Shown piece after piece: positions 55,731-64,000 of a stretch of DNA of 64,000 nt (its first letter is position 1; each line of letters opens with the position of its first letter). The stretch spans positions 558,001 to 622,000 of the forward strand of contig JACKLZ010000001.1 of assembly GCA_024235675.1 (NCBI GenBank), given 5' to 3'. The translations under genes and the position numbers were made by a program. Origin of the DNA: Zoogloeaceae bacterium (GTDB lineage Bacteria > Pseudomonadota > Gammaproteobacteria > Burkholderiales > Rhodocyclaceae). Under the pieces are notes generated by a model. That model searched no databases. It saw only the letters and a list, made by a program, of their open reading frames with translations, and was not told where the DNA came from.

Positions 55731-56877
55731 TTTGGCGCGAGCCGAGCAGCGGCAGAATAATGTCGGCAGCGCGCTGGGCGGTGTCTTGACGCAGCACGTG
55801 ATGCAAGGCGGTGAATCGCTCGGCCAGCGCGTGTTGCGCATCGGTGTCGTCATACCAGCGCGCGAGTGCTTCGCCCAGCGCCTCGGGGCTGGCGTTGTCT
55901 TGCAGCATTTCCGGTACGACACCTTCATTGCACAGAATGTTGGGCAAGCCGACCCAAGGCAGATAGGCCATGCGCTTCATCATGCGGTACTGGAAATCGC
56001 CCATGCGGTAAGCGATCACCATCGGGCGTTTCAGCAGCGCGGCTTCGAGCGATGCGGTGCCACTGGCCACCAGCACAACGTCCGCCGCGGTCATGGCCTC
56101 CACCGCATGACCAAATAGCAGGCTCAGCGGCAAATCACGGGCCTCGGCGGCGTACTGGGCATGCTCGAAAATCACCCGGGTCTCACGTGTCGCGAGGGGC
56201 ACAAGAAACCTCGCATCGGGATAACGTGCGAGCAAATACTTGGCAGTATCAATAAAAAGCGGCGCCAGATTGGCCACCTCCGACTCGCGACTTCCCGGCA
56301 GAAGTGCAAACACCGGTGCTGCATGGGGCAGATGAAGACGCTCCCGGGCTTCCTGCTTGTTCGGAACCAACGGGAAGGTATCTGCCAGTGGATGCCCGAC
56401 ATAGGTCGCCGGCACATCGGCTGCTTCATAGATCGCGGGCTCAAACGGGAAAAGGCAGAGCATATGGTCGATCGCCGCACGAATCCGCTTGATGCGTCCG
56501 CCCCGCCAGGCCCAGATCGAGGGGCTGACAAAATGCATCGTGTGAATGCCGTGACGACGCAACTGCTGTTCCAGCCAGAGGTTGAAGTCCGGGGCATCCA
56601 CACCGATAAATACGTCGGGTGGATCTTTCAGCAGCCGAGCCAGCAGTGCGCGGCGCATTCGCGACAATTCGCGGTAGCGCTTCAGCGCGTCGACGTAGCC
56701 GTGCACGGCCAGGCGGTCGTATGGCCACCAGGCGTCAAACCCCACCGCCTCCATCTTCGGGCCGCCGATGCCTTCACAGTGCAAATCGGGCTGACGCGCC
56801 TTCAGCGCGGCGATCAGATGACTGGCAAGCAGGTCACCGGAGGCTTCGCCCGCGACCAGGGCGATGCGTGGGCCCAT
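55717..56877 (-). CDS. lpxB: Lipid-A-disaccharide synthase
   Basis: LpxB joins UDP-2,3-diacylglucosamine and lipid X on the inner face of the membrane. The 386-residue GT19 enzyme begins MGPRIALVAGEASGDLLASHL. It has GIGGPKMEAVGFDAWWPYDRLAVHGYVD, IGVDAPDFNLWLEQ, YVGHPLAD and LLPGSRESEV. It lies 3 bp past lpxA and overlaps rnhB. Confidence 0.96.
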   Translation of the reverse strand: MGPRIALVAGEASGDLLASHLIAALKARQPDLHCEGIGGPKMEAVGFDAWWPYDRLAVHGYVDALKRYRELSRMRRALLARLLKDPPDVFIGVDAPDFNLWLEQQLRRHGIHTMHFVSPSIWAWRGGRIKRIRAAIDHMLCLFPFEPAIYEAADVPATYVGHPLADTFPLVPNKQEARERLHLPHAAPVFALLPGSRESEVANLAPLFIDTAKYLLARYPDARFLVPLATRETRVIFEHAQYAAEARDLPLSLLFGHAVEAMTAADVVLVASGTASLEAALLKRPMVIAYRMGDFQYRMMKRMAYLPWVGLPNILCNEGVVPEMLQDNASPEALGEALARWYDDTDAQHALAERFTALHHVLRQDTAQRAADIILPLLGSRQNAPV

Positions 56878-56880
56878 GAC

Positions 56881-57651
56881 TCAGCGCACAATCCCGCGGT
56901 TCGAGACCGCGATGAAGTCCGAAAACACTTTGACAGATTCGTGCTCGAGTGCGGCTTCCGATATGACTTTCCGCGCTTCTTCCAGACTCAGACCGGAGCG
57001 ATAGAGCGCACGATAAGCGCGTTTGATCGCCATGATCGACTCCGACGAGTAACCCCGGCGCTTCAAGCCTTCGCTGTTGATTCCGTGAGGACGAGAGGGA
57101 TTGCCGGACACCGTGACATAGGGCGGCAGATCCTGCAGCAGTACGGTACTGACGCCACAGAAGGAATGTGCGCCGACACGGACAAACTGGTGCACGCCCG
57201 TAAAGCCACCAAGAATCGCCCAGTCGCCCACATGAACATGGCCGGCCAAGGTTGCGTTGTTGGCGAAAATGGTGTGATTGCCGACCTGGCAGTCGTGGGC
57301 GACGTGCACATAGGCCATGATCCAGTTGTCGTTGCCAACGCGGGTCACGCCAAGGTCTTGCGAGGTGCCGACATTGAAGGAGCAGTACTCACGAATCGTG
57401 TTTCGGTTGCCGATTTCAAGCCGCGTAGGTTCGTCGTCGTATTTTTTGTCCTGGGGGCTCCCGCCGATCGAACAGAACTGGAAAATCTCGTTCTCTTGCC
57501 CGATTCGGGTATGACCTTCAATGACAACATGCGGGCCGATCCGCGTGCCGGCACCGACCTCCACATGCGGGCCAATGATGCAGTACGCGCCAACACTGAC
57601 CCCATCCGCGAGTTTCGCGTCAGGATGAATGATTGCCGTCGAATGGATCAT
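56881..57651 (-). CDS. lpxA: UDP-N-acetylglucosamine acyltransferase
   Basis: LpxA adds the 3-hydroxyacyl chain in the first step of lipid A synthesis. The 256-residue left-handed beta-helix starts MIHSTAIIHPDAKLADGV. It has the catalytic His in YVHVAHDCQVGNHTIFAN and the C-terminal helices LKRRGYSSESIMAIKRAYRALY. The ATG at 57651 overlaps the fabZ stop by 4 bp. Confidence 0.96.
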   Translation of the reverse strand: MIHSTAIIHPDAKLADGVSVGAYCIIGPHVEVGAGTRIGPHVVIEGHTRIGQENEIFQFCSIGGSPQDKKYDDEPTRLEIGNRNTIREYCSFNVGTSQDLGVTRVGNDNWIMAYVHVAHDCQVGNHTIFANNATLAGHVHVGDWAILGGFTGVHQFVRVGAHSFCGVSTVLLQDLPPYVTVSGNPSRPHGINSEGLKRRGYSSESIMAIKRAYRALYRSGLSLEEARKVISEAALEHESVKVFSDFIAVSNRGIVR

Positions 57652-58094
57652 GACTTGGTCTTGAGCGCGCACATCAAATCGGCCTCGGCGGCAACCAGGC
57701 CGTCTACCCGGGCAACGCCATGGTATTTGTAAATATTGCGTTTGCTGTTGACGATCTCGACTTCCATTACCAGTTGGTCGCCGGGCGTCACCGGACGCTT
57801 GAAGCGGACATTATCGATGCCGGCAAACAACACCAGTGAATTTTCATCCGGCATGACGCCCATGCTCTTGAATGACAGCACGGCAGCGGCCTGGGCCATG
57901 GCTTCGACAATGAGAACTCCCGGCATTACCGGATGATTCGGAAAATGGCCGGGAAAAAAAGGCTCGTTGATGGTGACGTTCTTGATGGCCACCACGCGCT
58001 TGCCCTCTTCCAGTTCGGTCACCCGGTCTACCAGAAGGAACGGATACCGGTGCGGCAGGTACTTAATGATTTCGTTGATATCGAGTGTGCTCAC
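57648..58094 (-). CDS. fabZ: 3-hydroxyacyl-ACP dehydratase FabZ
   Basis: FabZ dehydrates 3-hydroxyacyl-ACP in fatty acid elongation and shares substrate with LpxA and LpxD. The 148-residue hot-dog protein has LPHRYPFLLVDRV and the active-site stretch FFPGHFPNHPVMPGVLIVEA with His and Glu. It overlaps lpxD and lpxA by 4 bp on each side. Confidence 0.96.
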   Translation of the reverse strand: MSTLDINEIIKYLPHRYPFLLVDRVTELEEGKRVVAIKNVTINEPFFPGHFPNHPVMPGVLIVEAMAQAAAVLSFKSMGVMPDENSLVLFAGIDNVRFKRPVTPGDQLVMEVEIVNSKRNIYKYHGVARVDGLVAAEADLMCALKTKS

Positions 58095-59122
58095 GACGAG
58101 GTGTCTCCCTTGTCCAGTCGTTTTTCGAGTTCGCGAATTCGCGCAGCCATGGCATCGAGGTGGCGTAAATGCGAAAACTCTCGCACCCAGTCACCATGCG
58201 TCTGCAGGGGCAGGTTCGCGGTATAGACGCCGGGCTTTCGAATTGATTTTGTCACGAGCGTGCCGGCAGACACCACCACATCGTCAGCAATATCCAGATG
58301 GCCGATGATGCCCGCCTGGCCACCAATCATGCAACGTGCGCCAATCCGGGTGCTCCCCGCAATGCCTACGCAGCCGGCGATGGCCGTCATGGCTCCGATC
58401 TTCACGTTGTGCGCGATCTGAATCTGGTTGTCCAGCTTGACCCCGTCGGCAATTACGGTGTCATCCATGGCGCCGCGATCGATCGTGGTATTGGCACCGA
58501 CTTCAACGTCATTACCAATGACGACCCGTCCGGTCTGCGGAATCTTCACCCAGCGACCGTCCGCTTCGCGTGCGTAACCGAAACCGTCAGCCCCGATCAC
58601 GACGCCGGAATGAATCCGGCAATCAGAGCCGATCTCACAGTTCGCGTAGATGGTGACGTTGGGGTTCAGTCGCGTGCCGCTACCAATCCGTACGCCATGC
58701 CCGATGACCGTACCGGCGCCGACAAAGACATTCTCGCCCAACACGACCGCATCGGCGATATGCGCACCGGGTTCTACGCAGGTGGACGCCGGGATGGCAC
58801 TCTGAACGCTGGCCGACGCCGCGACGCCGGGCACCGGGGGATGTTCCGGATGCAGTAGCTGCGCAACACGTGCGAAGTACAGATACGGCGCATCGCAGAC
58901 GATGTACGTCTTGCCAGGGGGGGGTGTCAAACCACCGCTCACGATGACAGCAGCGGCGGCAGTCGTATTAAGTTGTTTTCGGTACTTGGGATTGGCCAGA
59001 AAACTGATGTCGTCCGGCCCGGCGGATTCGAGCGGCGCCAACGCCTGGATCAGCGTATCGGGCGCGCCCAGCAACTCTCCGCCAAGGCGGCTGACAATCT
59101 CGTCAATACGCATTGATGCCAT
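58091..59122 (-). CDS. lpxD: UDP-3-O-acylglucosamine N-acyltransferase
   Basis: LpxD adds the second hydroxyacyl chain (N-linked) in lipid A synthesis. The protein of 343 residues has an N-terminal uridine-binding domain (DDISFLANPKYRKQL), a hexapeptide beta-helix with the catalytic His in LDNQIQIAHNVKIG, and a C-terminal helix (LRHLDAMAARIRELEKRLD). ATG 59122 is chosen. ATG 59113 (MRIDEIV) is nearly as likely. Confidence 0.95.
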   Translation of the reverse strand: MASMRIDEIVSRLGGELLGAPDTLIQALAPLESAGPDDISFLANPKYRKQLNTTAAAAVIVSGGLTPPPGKTYIVCDAPYLYFARVAQLLHPEHPPVPGVAASASVQSAIPASTCVEPGAHIADAVVLGENVFVGAGTVIGHGVRIGSGTRLNPNVTIYANCEIGSDCRIHSGVVIGADGFGYAREADGRWVKIPQTGRVVIGNDVEVGANTTIDRGAMDDTVIADGVKLDNQIQIAHNVKIGAMTAIAGCVGIAGSTRIGARCMIGGQAGIIGHLDIADDVVVSAGTLVTKSIRKPGVYTANLPLQTHGDWVREFSHLRHLDAMAARIRELEKRLDKGDTSS

Positions 59123-59132
59123 GAGCTCACGC

Positions 59133-59636
59133 TCACTGATTCTCAGCAAGCGCCTTGATCACTTTGTCGGTGATGTCGATGCTTGGGCTGGCGTAGACGG
59201 CTTCCTGGAAAATGATATCGTACTTTTCGGCCTCGGCAATCTTCTTGACCACCTTGTTCGCACGATCGAGCACCGTCGCCAATTCCTCGTTGCGGCGCTG
59301 GTTCAGGTCTTCGCGGAACTCGCGCTGGCGACGCTGAAAGTCGCGGCTGAGCTCTCCGAAGTCGCGCTCTTTCTTGCGGCGCTCGGCCTCGGGCATGGTC
59401 AGACTGTTCTTCTCAAGGTTGCTCTGCATCGCCTGCAGTTCCTTGGAGATGCTTTGCAATTCGCTGTCACGCTTGGCAAATTCTTTCTCAAGACGCTGTT
59501 GTGCCTGGACCGCTGGCCCGGCTTCGCGCATGACGCGCTCGGAATTGACGAAGCCGATCCGCGCCTGCGCCATGGCAGAACCGGCACCCAGCATCAGGGC
59601 TGCAAACACAAAGACTGAAAAACGGGAAACCTTCAC
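59133..59636 (-). CDS. skp: OmpH/Skp-family periplasmic chaperone
   Basis: Skp holds unfolded outer-membrane proteins in the periplasm for the BAM complex. The 167-residue protein has a signal peptide (about 1-24, ending GSAMAQ), the conserved start ARIGFVNSERVM, and long coiled-coil arms rich in Lys, Glu, Arg and Gln (LEKEFAKRDSELQSISKEL). It sits between bamA and lpxD as in most Proteobacteria. Confidence 0.93.
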   Translation of the reverse strand: MKVSRFSVFVFAALMLGAGSAMAQARIGFVNSERVMREAGPAVQAQQRLEKEFAKRDSELQSISKELQAMQSNLEKNSLTMPEAERRKKERDFGELSRDFQRRQREFREDLNQRRNEELATVLDRANKVVKKIAEAEKYDIIFQEAVYASPSIDITDKVIKALAENQ

Positions 59637-59668
59637 GCAAACCTCCGAATCATGACCGGGAGTCCGGG

Positions 59669-61960
59669 TTAAAACACCGAACCCAACTGGAACTGGAACC
59701 GCTGGATTTTGTCATCTTCTTGCTTCTTGAGCGGGAAGCCCACGCTGAGCTTCAGCGGCCCGATCGGCGAGCTCCAGGAGAATCCAAGGCCGGCACTATA
59801 ACGCAGCTCGCTGAATTCGAGCTTCTCATCCTGGCCCCACACGTTACCCGCATCAAAAAATGCTGACAGCCGGAAACTACGATCTCGGCCAGTGCCAGGC
59901 AAGGGGAAATAGTATTCCGCATTTGCGATCAGGCGTCGATTGCCGCCGACAGCATCGAGATCGCCATCGGTATTGAGAATTCTAGGACCAAGCGAGCTTT
60001 GCTTGAAGCCACGGATGGATCCGATACCACCGGCGTAGAAGTTCTTGAAGAAAGGCAAGGGCTTGCCGCCGTAACCGACCGCCCAGCCCACCTCGCCGTT
60101 GACCATAAAGGCCGAGTCCTGACCGATCGGAAGCCAGTACTGATGCTGGTAGGACGCTTTGACATAGCGCAGCTCGGCCGGCGGAATGGCGACTTCCATG
60201 AACGCGCGCTGATACATGCCTTTGCGCGGGTAAATCAGGCTGTCGCGACCATCGCGCGACCAACTGATGGAACCCAGCAAACTGGTTGCTTCGTTGCCGA
60301 AGGCCGTCACGAAGTCCTTGTACTGCACCGGGCTGTCGTCGAAGGTGGTCACTTCAGTACGATCAATCGTCAAGCCGACGTTGATCCGGTCGTCTTCCGC
60401 GATCGGAAAACCGTAACGCAGGCCGAAACCGGTCGATGCGGTCTTGTAGCGCGCCAGATCGAGCGCATCGGCATCATAGGTGCGGTGATAGACGTCGAAG
60501 CCGCGGCTGACGCCATCCACCGTGTAATACGGATTGGTGTAGGACAGCGAGTAGGTCCGTGTGCTGGCGCTGGTATTGAGTTGCAGATTCAGCGCATTGC
60601 CGGAACCAAACAGGTTCTGCTGCGCGACCGCGGCCGACAACACGACGCTGTCGGCACTCGAGAAGCCCACACCCAAAGACAGGTTGCCGGTCTGGCGTTC
60701 CTTGACCTTGAAGTTTACATCGACCTGGTCGGTCGTGCCCGACACCGCCGGCGTCTGCACGGCGACTTCTTCAAAGAAGCCGAGTCGATCCAGGCGAACC
60801 TTGGATTTATTGATCTTCTCCCCGTCGTACCACGCGCCTTCCATCTGACGCATCTCGCGACGGGCCACCTCGTCACGCGTCCGGTCGTTGCCTTCCACGT
60901 TAATACGGCGCACGTACACCCGTTTGCCCGGATCGACAAAAATCGTGAACGCGACCTGGTGGTTTTCACGATCGACTTCAGGCGCCGCATTCACGTTGGC
61001 AAAGGCATAGCCTTCGTTGCCCAGACGTTCCGTAATGGCCTTGTTCGTATTGGTCAGTGCTTCACGCGAGAACACATCACCCGCCTTGACCGTCACGATG
61101 TCTCTATAGACCTCGTCCGGCAGGATCAGATTGCCCGTCAGCGTGACGGCAGACACCGAGTATTTCGCCCCCTCGGTAATCGCAATGGTGATGTAGATGT
61201 CTTTCTTGTCGGGCGTGATCGACACCTGCGTCGAATCGATGCTGAAGTCAAGGTAACCCTGGTTCAGATAGAACGAACGAAGTGTTTCCAGGTCACCCGA
61301 CAGCTTCTGCTTCGAATACTGGTCGGACTTGGTGTACCAGGTCAGCCAGCCGGGCGTGGTCTGCTCGAACAGATCAAGCAGGTCGTCCTCTTCAAACAAA
61401 GTAGCGCCGACGATCTTGACCTGACGGATCTTGGCGACTTCGCCCTCTTCCACGTCAAAGCGAACCGCCACGCGATTGCGCTCCAGCGGCGTGACCGTGG
61501 TCTGCACCGTCGCAGCGTATTTGCCGCGCGTCAGATACTGCCGCTTGAGCTCCTGTTCGGCGCGCTCAAGCACGGCACGATCGAAAATCCGCGATTCGCC
61601 CAGGCCGACGTCCTTCAAGCCCTTCTTCAGCGCCTCCTTGTCGAACTCCTTGACACCGGAGAAATCAATCTGCGCCACCGCGGGTCGCTCATCGACAACG
61701 ACGACAAGCACGTCGTTCTCGACTTCGATGCGGACGTCGTCGAAAAAGCCGGTCGCAAACAGCGCGCGGATCGATTCCTTGGCCTGGCCTTCGGAAAACC
61801 GATCTCCAACCTTGACGGGGAGGTAAGTAAACACCGTGCCGGCTTCGGTTCGCTGAATGCCTTCAACGCGAATGTCCTTGACGACAAAGGTGTCAAACGC
61901 AAACGCCGGAGCGGCCACGTACAGGGCGGCAAGCAGCCCGGAAAGAAGCTTCAGTTTCAT
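59669..61960 (-). CDS. bamA: Outer membrane protein assembly factor BamA
   Basis: BamA inserts beta-barrel proteins into the outer membrane. The 763-residue protein has a signal peptide (about 1-21, ending PAFA) and five POTRA domains (about 22-420, starting FVVKDIRVEGIQRTEAGTVFTYLPV). A 16-strand barrel carries the conserved loop motif IRGF (GSIRGFKQSS). The final residue is Phe (FQLGSVF), the usual barrel signal. It lies 7 bp downstream of rseP. Confidence 0.96.
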   Translation of the reverse strand: MKLKLLSGLLAALYVAAPAFAFDTFVVKDIRVEGIQRTEAGTVFTYLPVKVGDRFSEGQAKESIRALFATGFFDDVRIEVENDVLVVVVDERPAVAQIDFSGVKEFDKEALKKGLKDVGLGESRIFDRAVLERAEQELKRQYLTRGKYAATVQTTVTPLERNRVAVRFDVEEGEVAKIRQVKIVGATLFEEDDLLDLFEQTTPGWLTWYTKSDQYSKQKLSGDLETLRSFYLNQGYLDFSIDSTQVSITPDKKDIYITIAITEGAKYSVSAVTLTGNLILPDEVYRDIVTVKAGDVFSREALTNTNKAITERLGNEGYAFANVNAAPEVDRENHQVAFTIFVDPGKRVYVRRINVEGNDRTRDEVARREMRQMEGAWYDGEKINKSKVRLDRLGFFEEVAVQTPAVSGTTDQVDVNFKVKERQTGNLSLGVGFSSADSVVLSAAVAQQNLFGSGNALNLQLNTSASTRTYSLSYTNPYYTVDGVSRGFDVYHRTYDADALDLARYKTASTGFGLRYGFPIAEDDRINVGLTIDRTEVTTFDDSPVQYKDFVTAFGNEATSLLGSISWSRDGRDSLIYPRKGMYQRAFMEVAIPPAELRYVKASYQHQYWLPIGQDSAFMVNGEVGWAVGYGGKPLPFFKNFYAGGIGSIRGFKQSSLGPRILNTDGDLDAVGGNRRLIANAEYYFPLPGTGRDRSFRLSAFFDAGNVWGQDEKLEFSELRYSAGLGFSWSSPIGPLKLSVGFPLKKQEDDKIQRFQFQLGSVF

Positions 61961-61967
61961 TGAGGAA

Positions 61968-63332
61968 TCAGCCAGAAATCAGGCGGTTGATGTCGTTGTA
62001 AAAGGCGAAAGCCATGAGCATGACGAGCAGGGCAAAACCGACTTGTTGTCCGATTTCCATCACGCGTTCCGGGACGGGGCCGCCTCGCAGCATTTCGATC
62101 ACATAATACAGCAAATGCCCACCATCCAGCACCGGGATAGGAAGCAGGTTGAGGACGCCGAGACTGATGCTGATCAGCGCCAGAAATTTCAGATAATGGT
62201 CGAGTCCCATCTTCGCGCTCTGGCCGGCATAGTCCGCAATGGTGACGGGGCCGCTCAGGTTTTTCCAGGACAGCTCACCGGTGACCATGCGACCGATCAT
62301 GGCCAGGCTGAAGGTACTCATTTCCCAGGTCTGGGCGACCGCTTTGAACAGGCCTTCAATCGGCCCGTGCGAGACGGTCACAAACATGGCTTCACGCCCT
62401 TCCGGCAAGGGCGCGACCATGATGCCCACGCGTCCGACCTGTTTGCCGTCGCGCTCTACCGACTCGGGGGTCAGCACGCCCTCTTGGCGCACACCGTCGC
62501 GCAACCACTCGAACTGCATCGGCTGGCCCGGTGCCGCGCTGACCCGATCGACCAGATCGGACCAGTCATCAACGCGCTTTCGATCGATCGCAACGACCTG
62601 ATCGCCAACCCGCACACCGGCGCGATCAGCGGCACCGCCAGCGACGACATCGCCAACCACGGGCGGAATCGTCGGCCGATAGGGGCGAAACCCGAGTTGC
62701 GCCACCGGATCGCTCTTGGCTTCATCAATCGTGATGCCGCTCAACGCCAGGGTTCGTGTCGCACGCACGCCATCGGCGCTGACAACCACCACATCGATCG
62801 TCGGCTCGTCCAACACGGCCTTGAGCAAACGCCAACGCCAGTCCTGCCACGAGCGAATCGGCACGTCGCCGACCTGAAGGATTTCATCACCGCTCGAAAA
62901 TCCGGCCTGGGCAGCCACACTCTCCGGTGAAGTTACTTCGACGCGAGCGCGCAACTCGTCGACGCCACCGACGAACACCACCCAGTAGAGCAATACGGCC
63001 AACAGCAAATTGGCCAGCGGGCCGGCCGCAACAATCGCAAACCGCCGCCATACGCTCTGCTGGGTAAAGGCGCGCGGAAGCTCGGCCGCGGCGACCTCGC
63101 CTTCGCGCTCATCGAGCATCTTGACGTAACCGCCGAGCGGAAACAGCGCCAACACCCACTCGGTGCCATCCTTCCCCGCACGCCATTTGAACAAGGGCCG
63201 GCCAAACCCGACCGAAAAGCGCAACACCTTGACGTCGCACCAGCGTGCGACCGAGTAATGCCCAAGCTCATGAATGAGGATGAGCAATCCCAAACCGACA
63301 ACAAAAGGAATGATGTACTCGAATATCGACAT
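61968..63332 (-). CDS. rseP: Site-2 protease RseP
   Basis: RseP cleaves the anti-sigma factor RseA within the membrane during the sigma-E envelope stress response. The 454-residue protein has the zinc motif HELGH (residues 21-25), two PDZ domains (about 115-300, SVAAQAGFSSGDEILQVGDV and GGAADRAGVRVGDQVVAID), and the third zinc ligand in LPIPVLDGGHL. The ATG overlaps the dxr stop by one base (TGATG). Confidence 0.95.
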   Translation of the reverse strand: MSIFEYIIPFVVGLGLLILIHELGHYSVARWCDVKVLRFSVGFGRPLFKWRAGKDGTEWVLALFPLGGYVKMLDEREGEVAAAELPRAFTQQSVWRRFAIVAAGPLANLLLAVLLYWVVFVGGVDELRARVEVTSPESVAAQAGFSSGDEILQVGDVPIRSWQDWRWRLLKAVLDEPTIDVVVVSADGVRATRTLALSGITIDEAKSDPVAQLGFRPYRPTIPPVVGDVVAGGAADRAGVRVGDQVVAIDRKRVDDWSDLVDRVSAAPGQPMQFEWLRDGVRQEGVLTPESVERDGKQVGRVGIMVAPLPEGREAMFVTVSHGPIEGLFKAVAQTWEMSTFSLAMIGRMVTGELSWKNLSGPVTIADYAGQSAKMGLDHYLKFLALISISLGVLNLLPIPVLDGGHLLYYVIEMLRGGPVPERVMEIGQQVGFALLVMLMAFAFYNDINRLISG

Positions 63333-64000
63333 CACGCAGCCTCCGCCGAGGCCACCCATTCACACGCCACGGCACGGGCTTCGGCATCGACCGATTCGAG
63401 CTCTTCGATACTGGCATCACCCGCGCTGGCCATCGTGGCCATGACGGACTCGACGACACGGGCGATTGCCAGATACGCCAGGCGCCCTGAAAGAAATGCG
63501 TCGACCGCGACCTCATTGGCCGCATTCATGACGGCCGGTACGCCACGCCCCGCCCGCAAGGCCGCATAGGCCAGCGGCAAACACGGAAAACGCCGCGGAT
63601 CCGGCTTCTCGAAATCGAGCCGACCGATTGCGCACAGATCCAGCGGACTCACACCCGCATCGATGCGATCCGGAAATGCCAGCGCGTGGGCAATCGGGGT
63701 GCGCATATCGGGATTCCCCAACTGCGCGAGTACCGAGCCGTCCGCGTATTCGACCATCGAGTGAATGACGCTCTGGCGATGAACCACGACGTTGATCTGA
63801 TCGGCCGGCACGCCAAAAAGCCAATGCGCCTCGATGACCTCCAGCCCCTTGTTCATCATGGTGGCGGAATCGACCGAAATTTTGCGGCCCATGACCCAGT
63901 TCGGGTGGGCACAGGCTTCGTCGGGGCTGATCGCGCCAAGCGTATCGACATGACGATCGCGGAAAGGGCCGCCAGAAGCGGTGAGCAGAATCCGTCGTAC
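63332..64000 (-). CDS. dxr: 1-deoxy-D-xylulose 5-phosphate reductoisomerase (N-terminus outside window)
   Basis: Dxr makes methylerythritol 4-phosphate, the committed step of the MEP isoprenoid pathway. The visible C-terminal 222 residues include ILLTASGGPFRD, HPNWVMGRKISVDSATMMNKG with the metal-binding and substrate loop, and VVHRQSVIHSMVEYADGSVLAQLGNPDM. The start lies beyond the window edge. It is upstream of rseP in the same order as in most Proteobacteria. Confidence 0.95.
   Translation of the reverse strand, partial: VRRILLTASGGPFRDRHVDTLGAISPDEACAHPNWVMGRKISVDSATMMNKGLEVIEAHWLFGVPADQINVVVHRQSVIHSMVEYADGSVLAQLGNPDMRTPIAHALAFPDRIDAGVSPLDLCAIGRLDFEKPDPRRFPCLPLAYAALRAGRGVPAVMNAANEVAVDAFLSGRLAYLAIARVVESVMATMASAGDASIEELESVDAEARAVACEWVASAEAA

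Noticed and set aside
59999..61963. A 654-codon open frame antisense to bamA
   Set aside because: BamA is unambiguous; the antisense frame has shadow-frame composition and no ribosome site.

Overview
The window looks like ordinary chromosome from a high-GC Betaproteobacterium. The combination of a bioAFHCD operon, a bamA-skp-lpxD-fabZ-lpxA-lpxB-rnhB block, many two-component and c-di-GMP proteins and a NosA/OprC-type copper receptor suggests a Rhodocyclales-like organism (Azoarcus/Thauera/Zoogloea relatives). That placement is inference from gene content, not a sequence search. I see no rRNA, tRNA, CRISPR array, insertion sequence or phage. The first and last genes (a gamma-carbonic anhydrase and dxr) are cut by the window edges.

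Layout. 1-8.0 kb holds housekeeping genes: gamma-CA, rlmJ, a MazG-like pyrophosphohydrolase, a GcvR-like ACT protein, a YhiN-type flavoprotein, pterin dehydratase, metY and a macro-domain deacetylase. 8.0-18.3 kb is an incomplete type VI secretion (T6SS) locus: an M15 peptidase of TagX type, a bare PAAR tip, a membrane protein with a possible thiolase-like C-terminus, tssM, tagF, an OmpA/TagN-like protein and a convergent tssA. Sheath, tube, baseplate, tssJ, tssL and ClpV genes are absent. 18.5-20.5 kb is a TonB-dependent copper receptor. 20.7-25.7 kb is a BON-domain gene, a glrK-qseG-glrR (QseEGF-like) operon and a divergent bactofilin gene. 25.8-29.8 kb carries dadA, ettA and a TerB-like gene. 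29.8-36.9 kb holds three cyclic-di-GMP proteins around one unknown gene. 36.9-47.2 kb is mixed: a nitroreductase, creA, a GspE/PilB-type ATPase, a sugar dehydrogenase, a membrane Mrr-like protein, slyX, a DUF805-glutaredoxin fusion, a GcvA-like regulator and an M14 carboxypeptidase. 47.2-52.8 kb is yaaA and the biotin operon. 53.0-64.0 kb runs on the minus strand from a conserved hypothetical, a SpoU methyltransferase and a CopD-like protein into the outer-membrane biogenesis block rnhB-lpxB-lpxA-fabZ-lpxD-skp-bamA-rseP-dxr.

The most interesting item is regulatory. The 351-bp gap between divergent glrK and the bactofilin gene carries a near-consensus sigma-54 promoter facing bactofilin. Upstream of it are two exact and one near-exact copies of TGTC-N10-GACA, the site recognised by GlrR in enterobacteria. 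This predicts that the envelope-sensing GlrK/GlrR system switches on a bactofilin cytoskeletal protein through sigma-54. A weaker sigma-54-like site precedes the BON-domain gene at the other end of the operon. Other items worth checking are the split T6SS locus next to a copper receptor, the unusual 465-residue T6SS-linked protein, a probable frameshift at 8.16 kb, a SulP/STAS gene remnant at 53.0 kb, and several domain fusions or degenerate domains.
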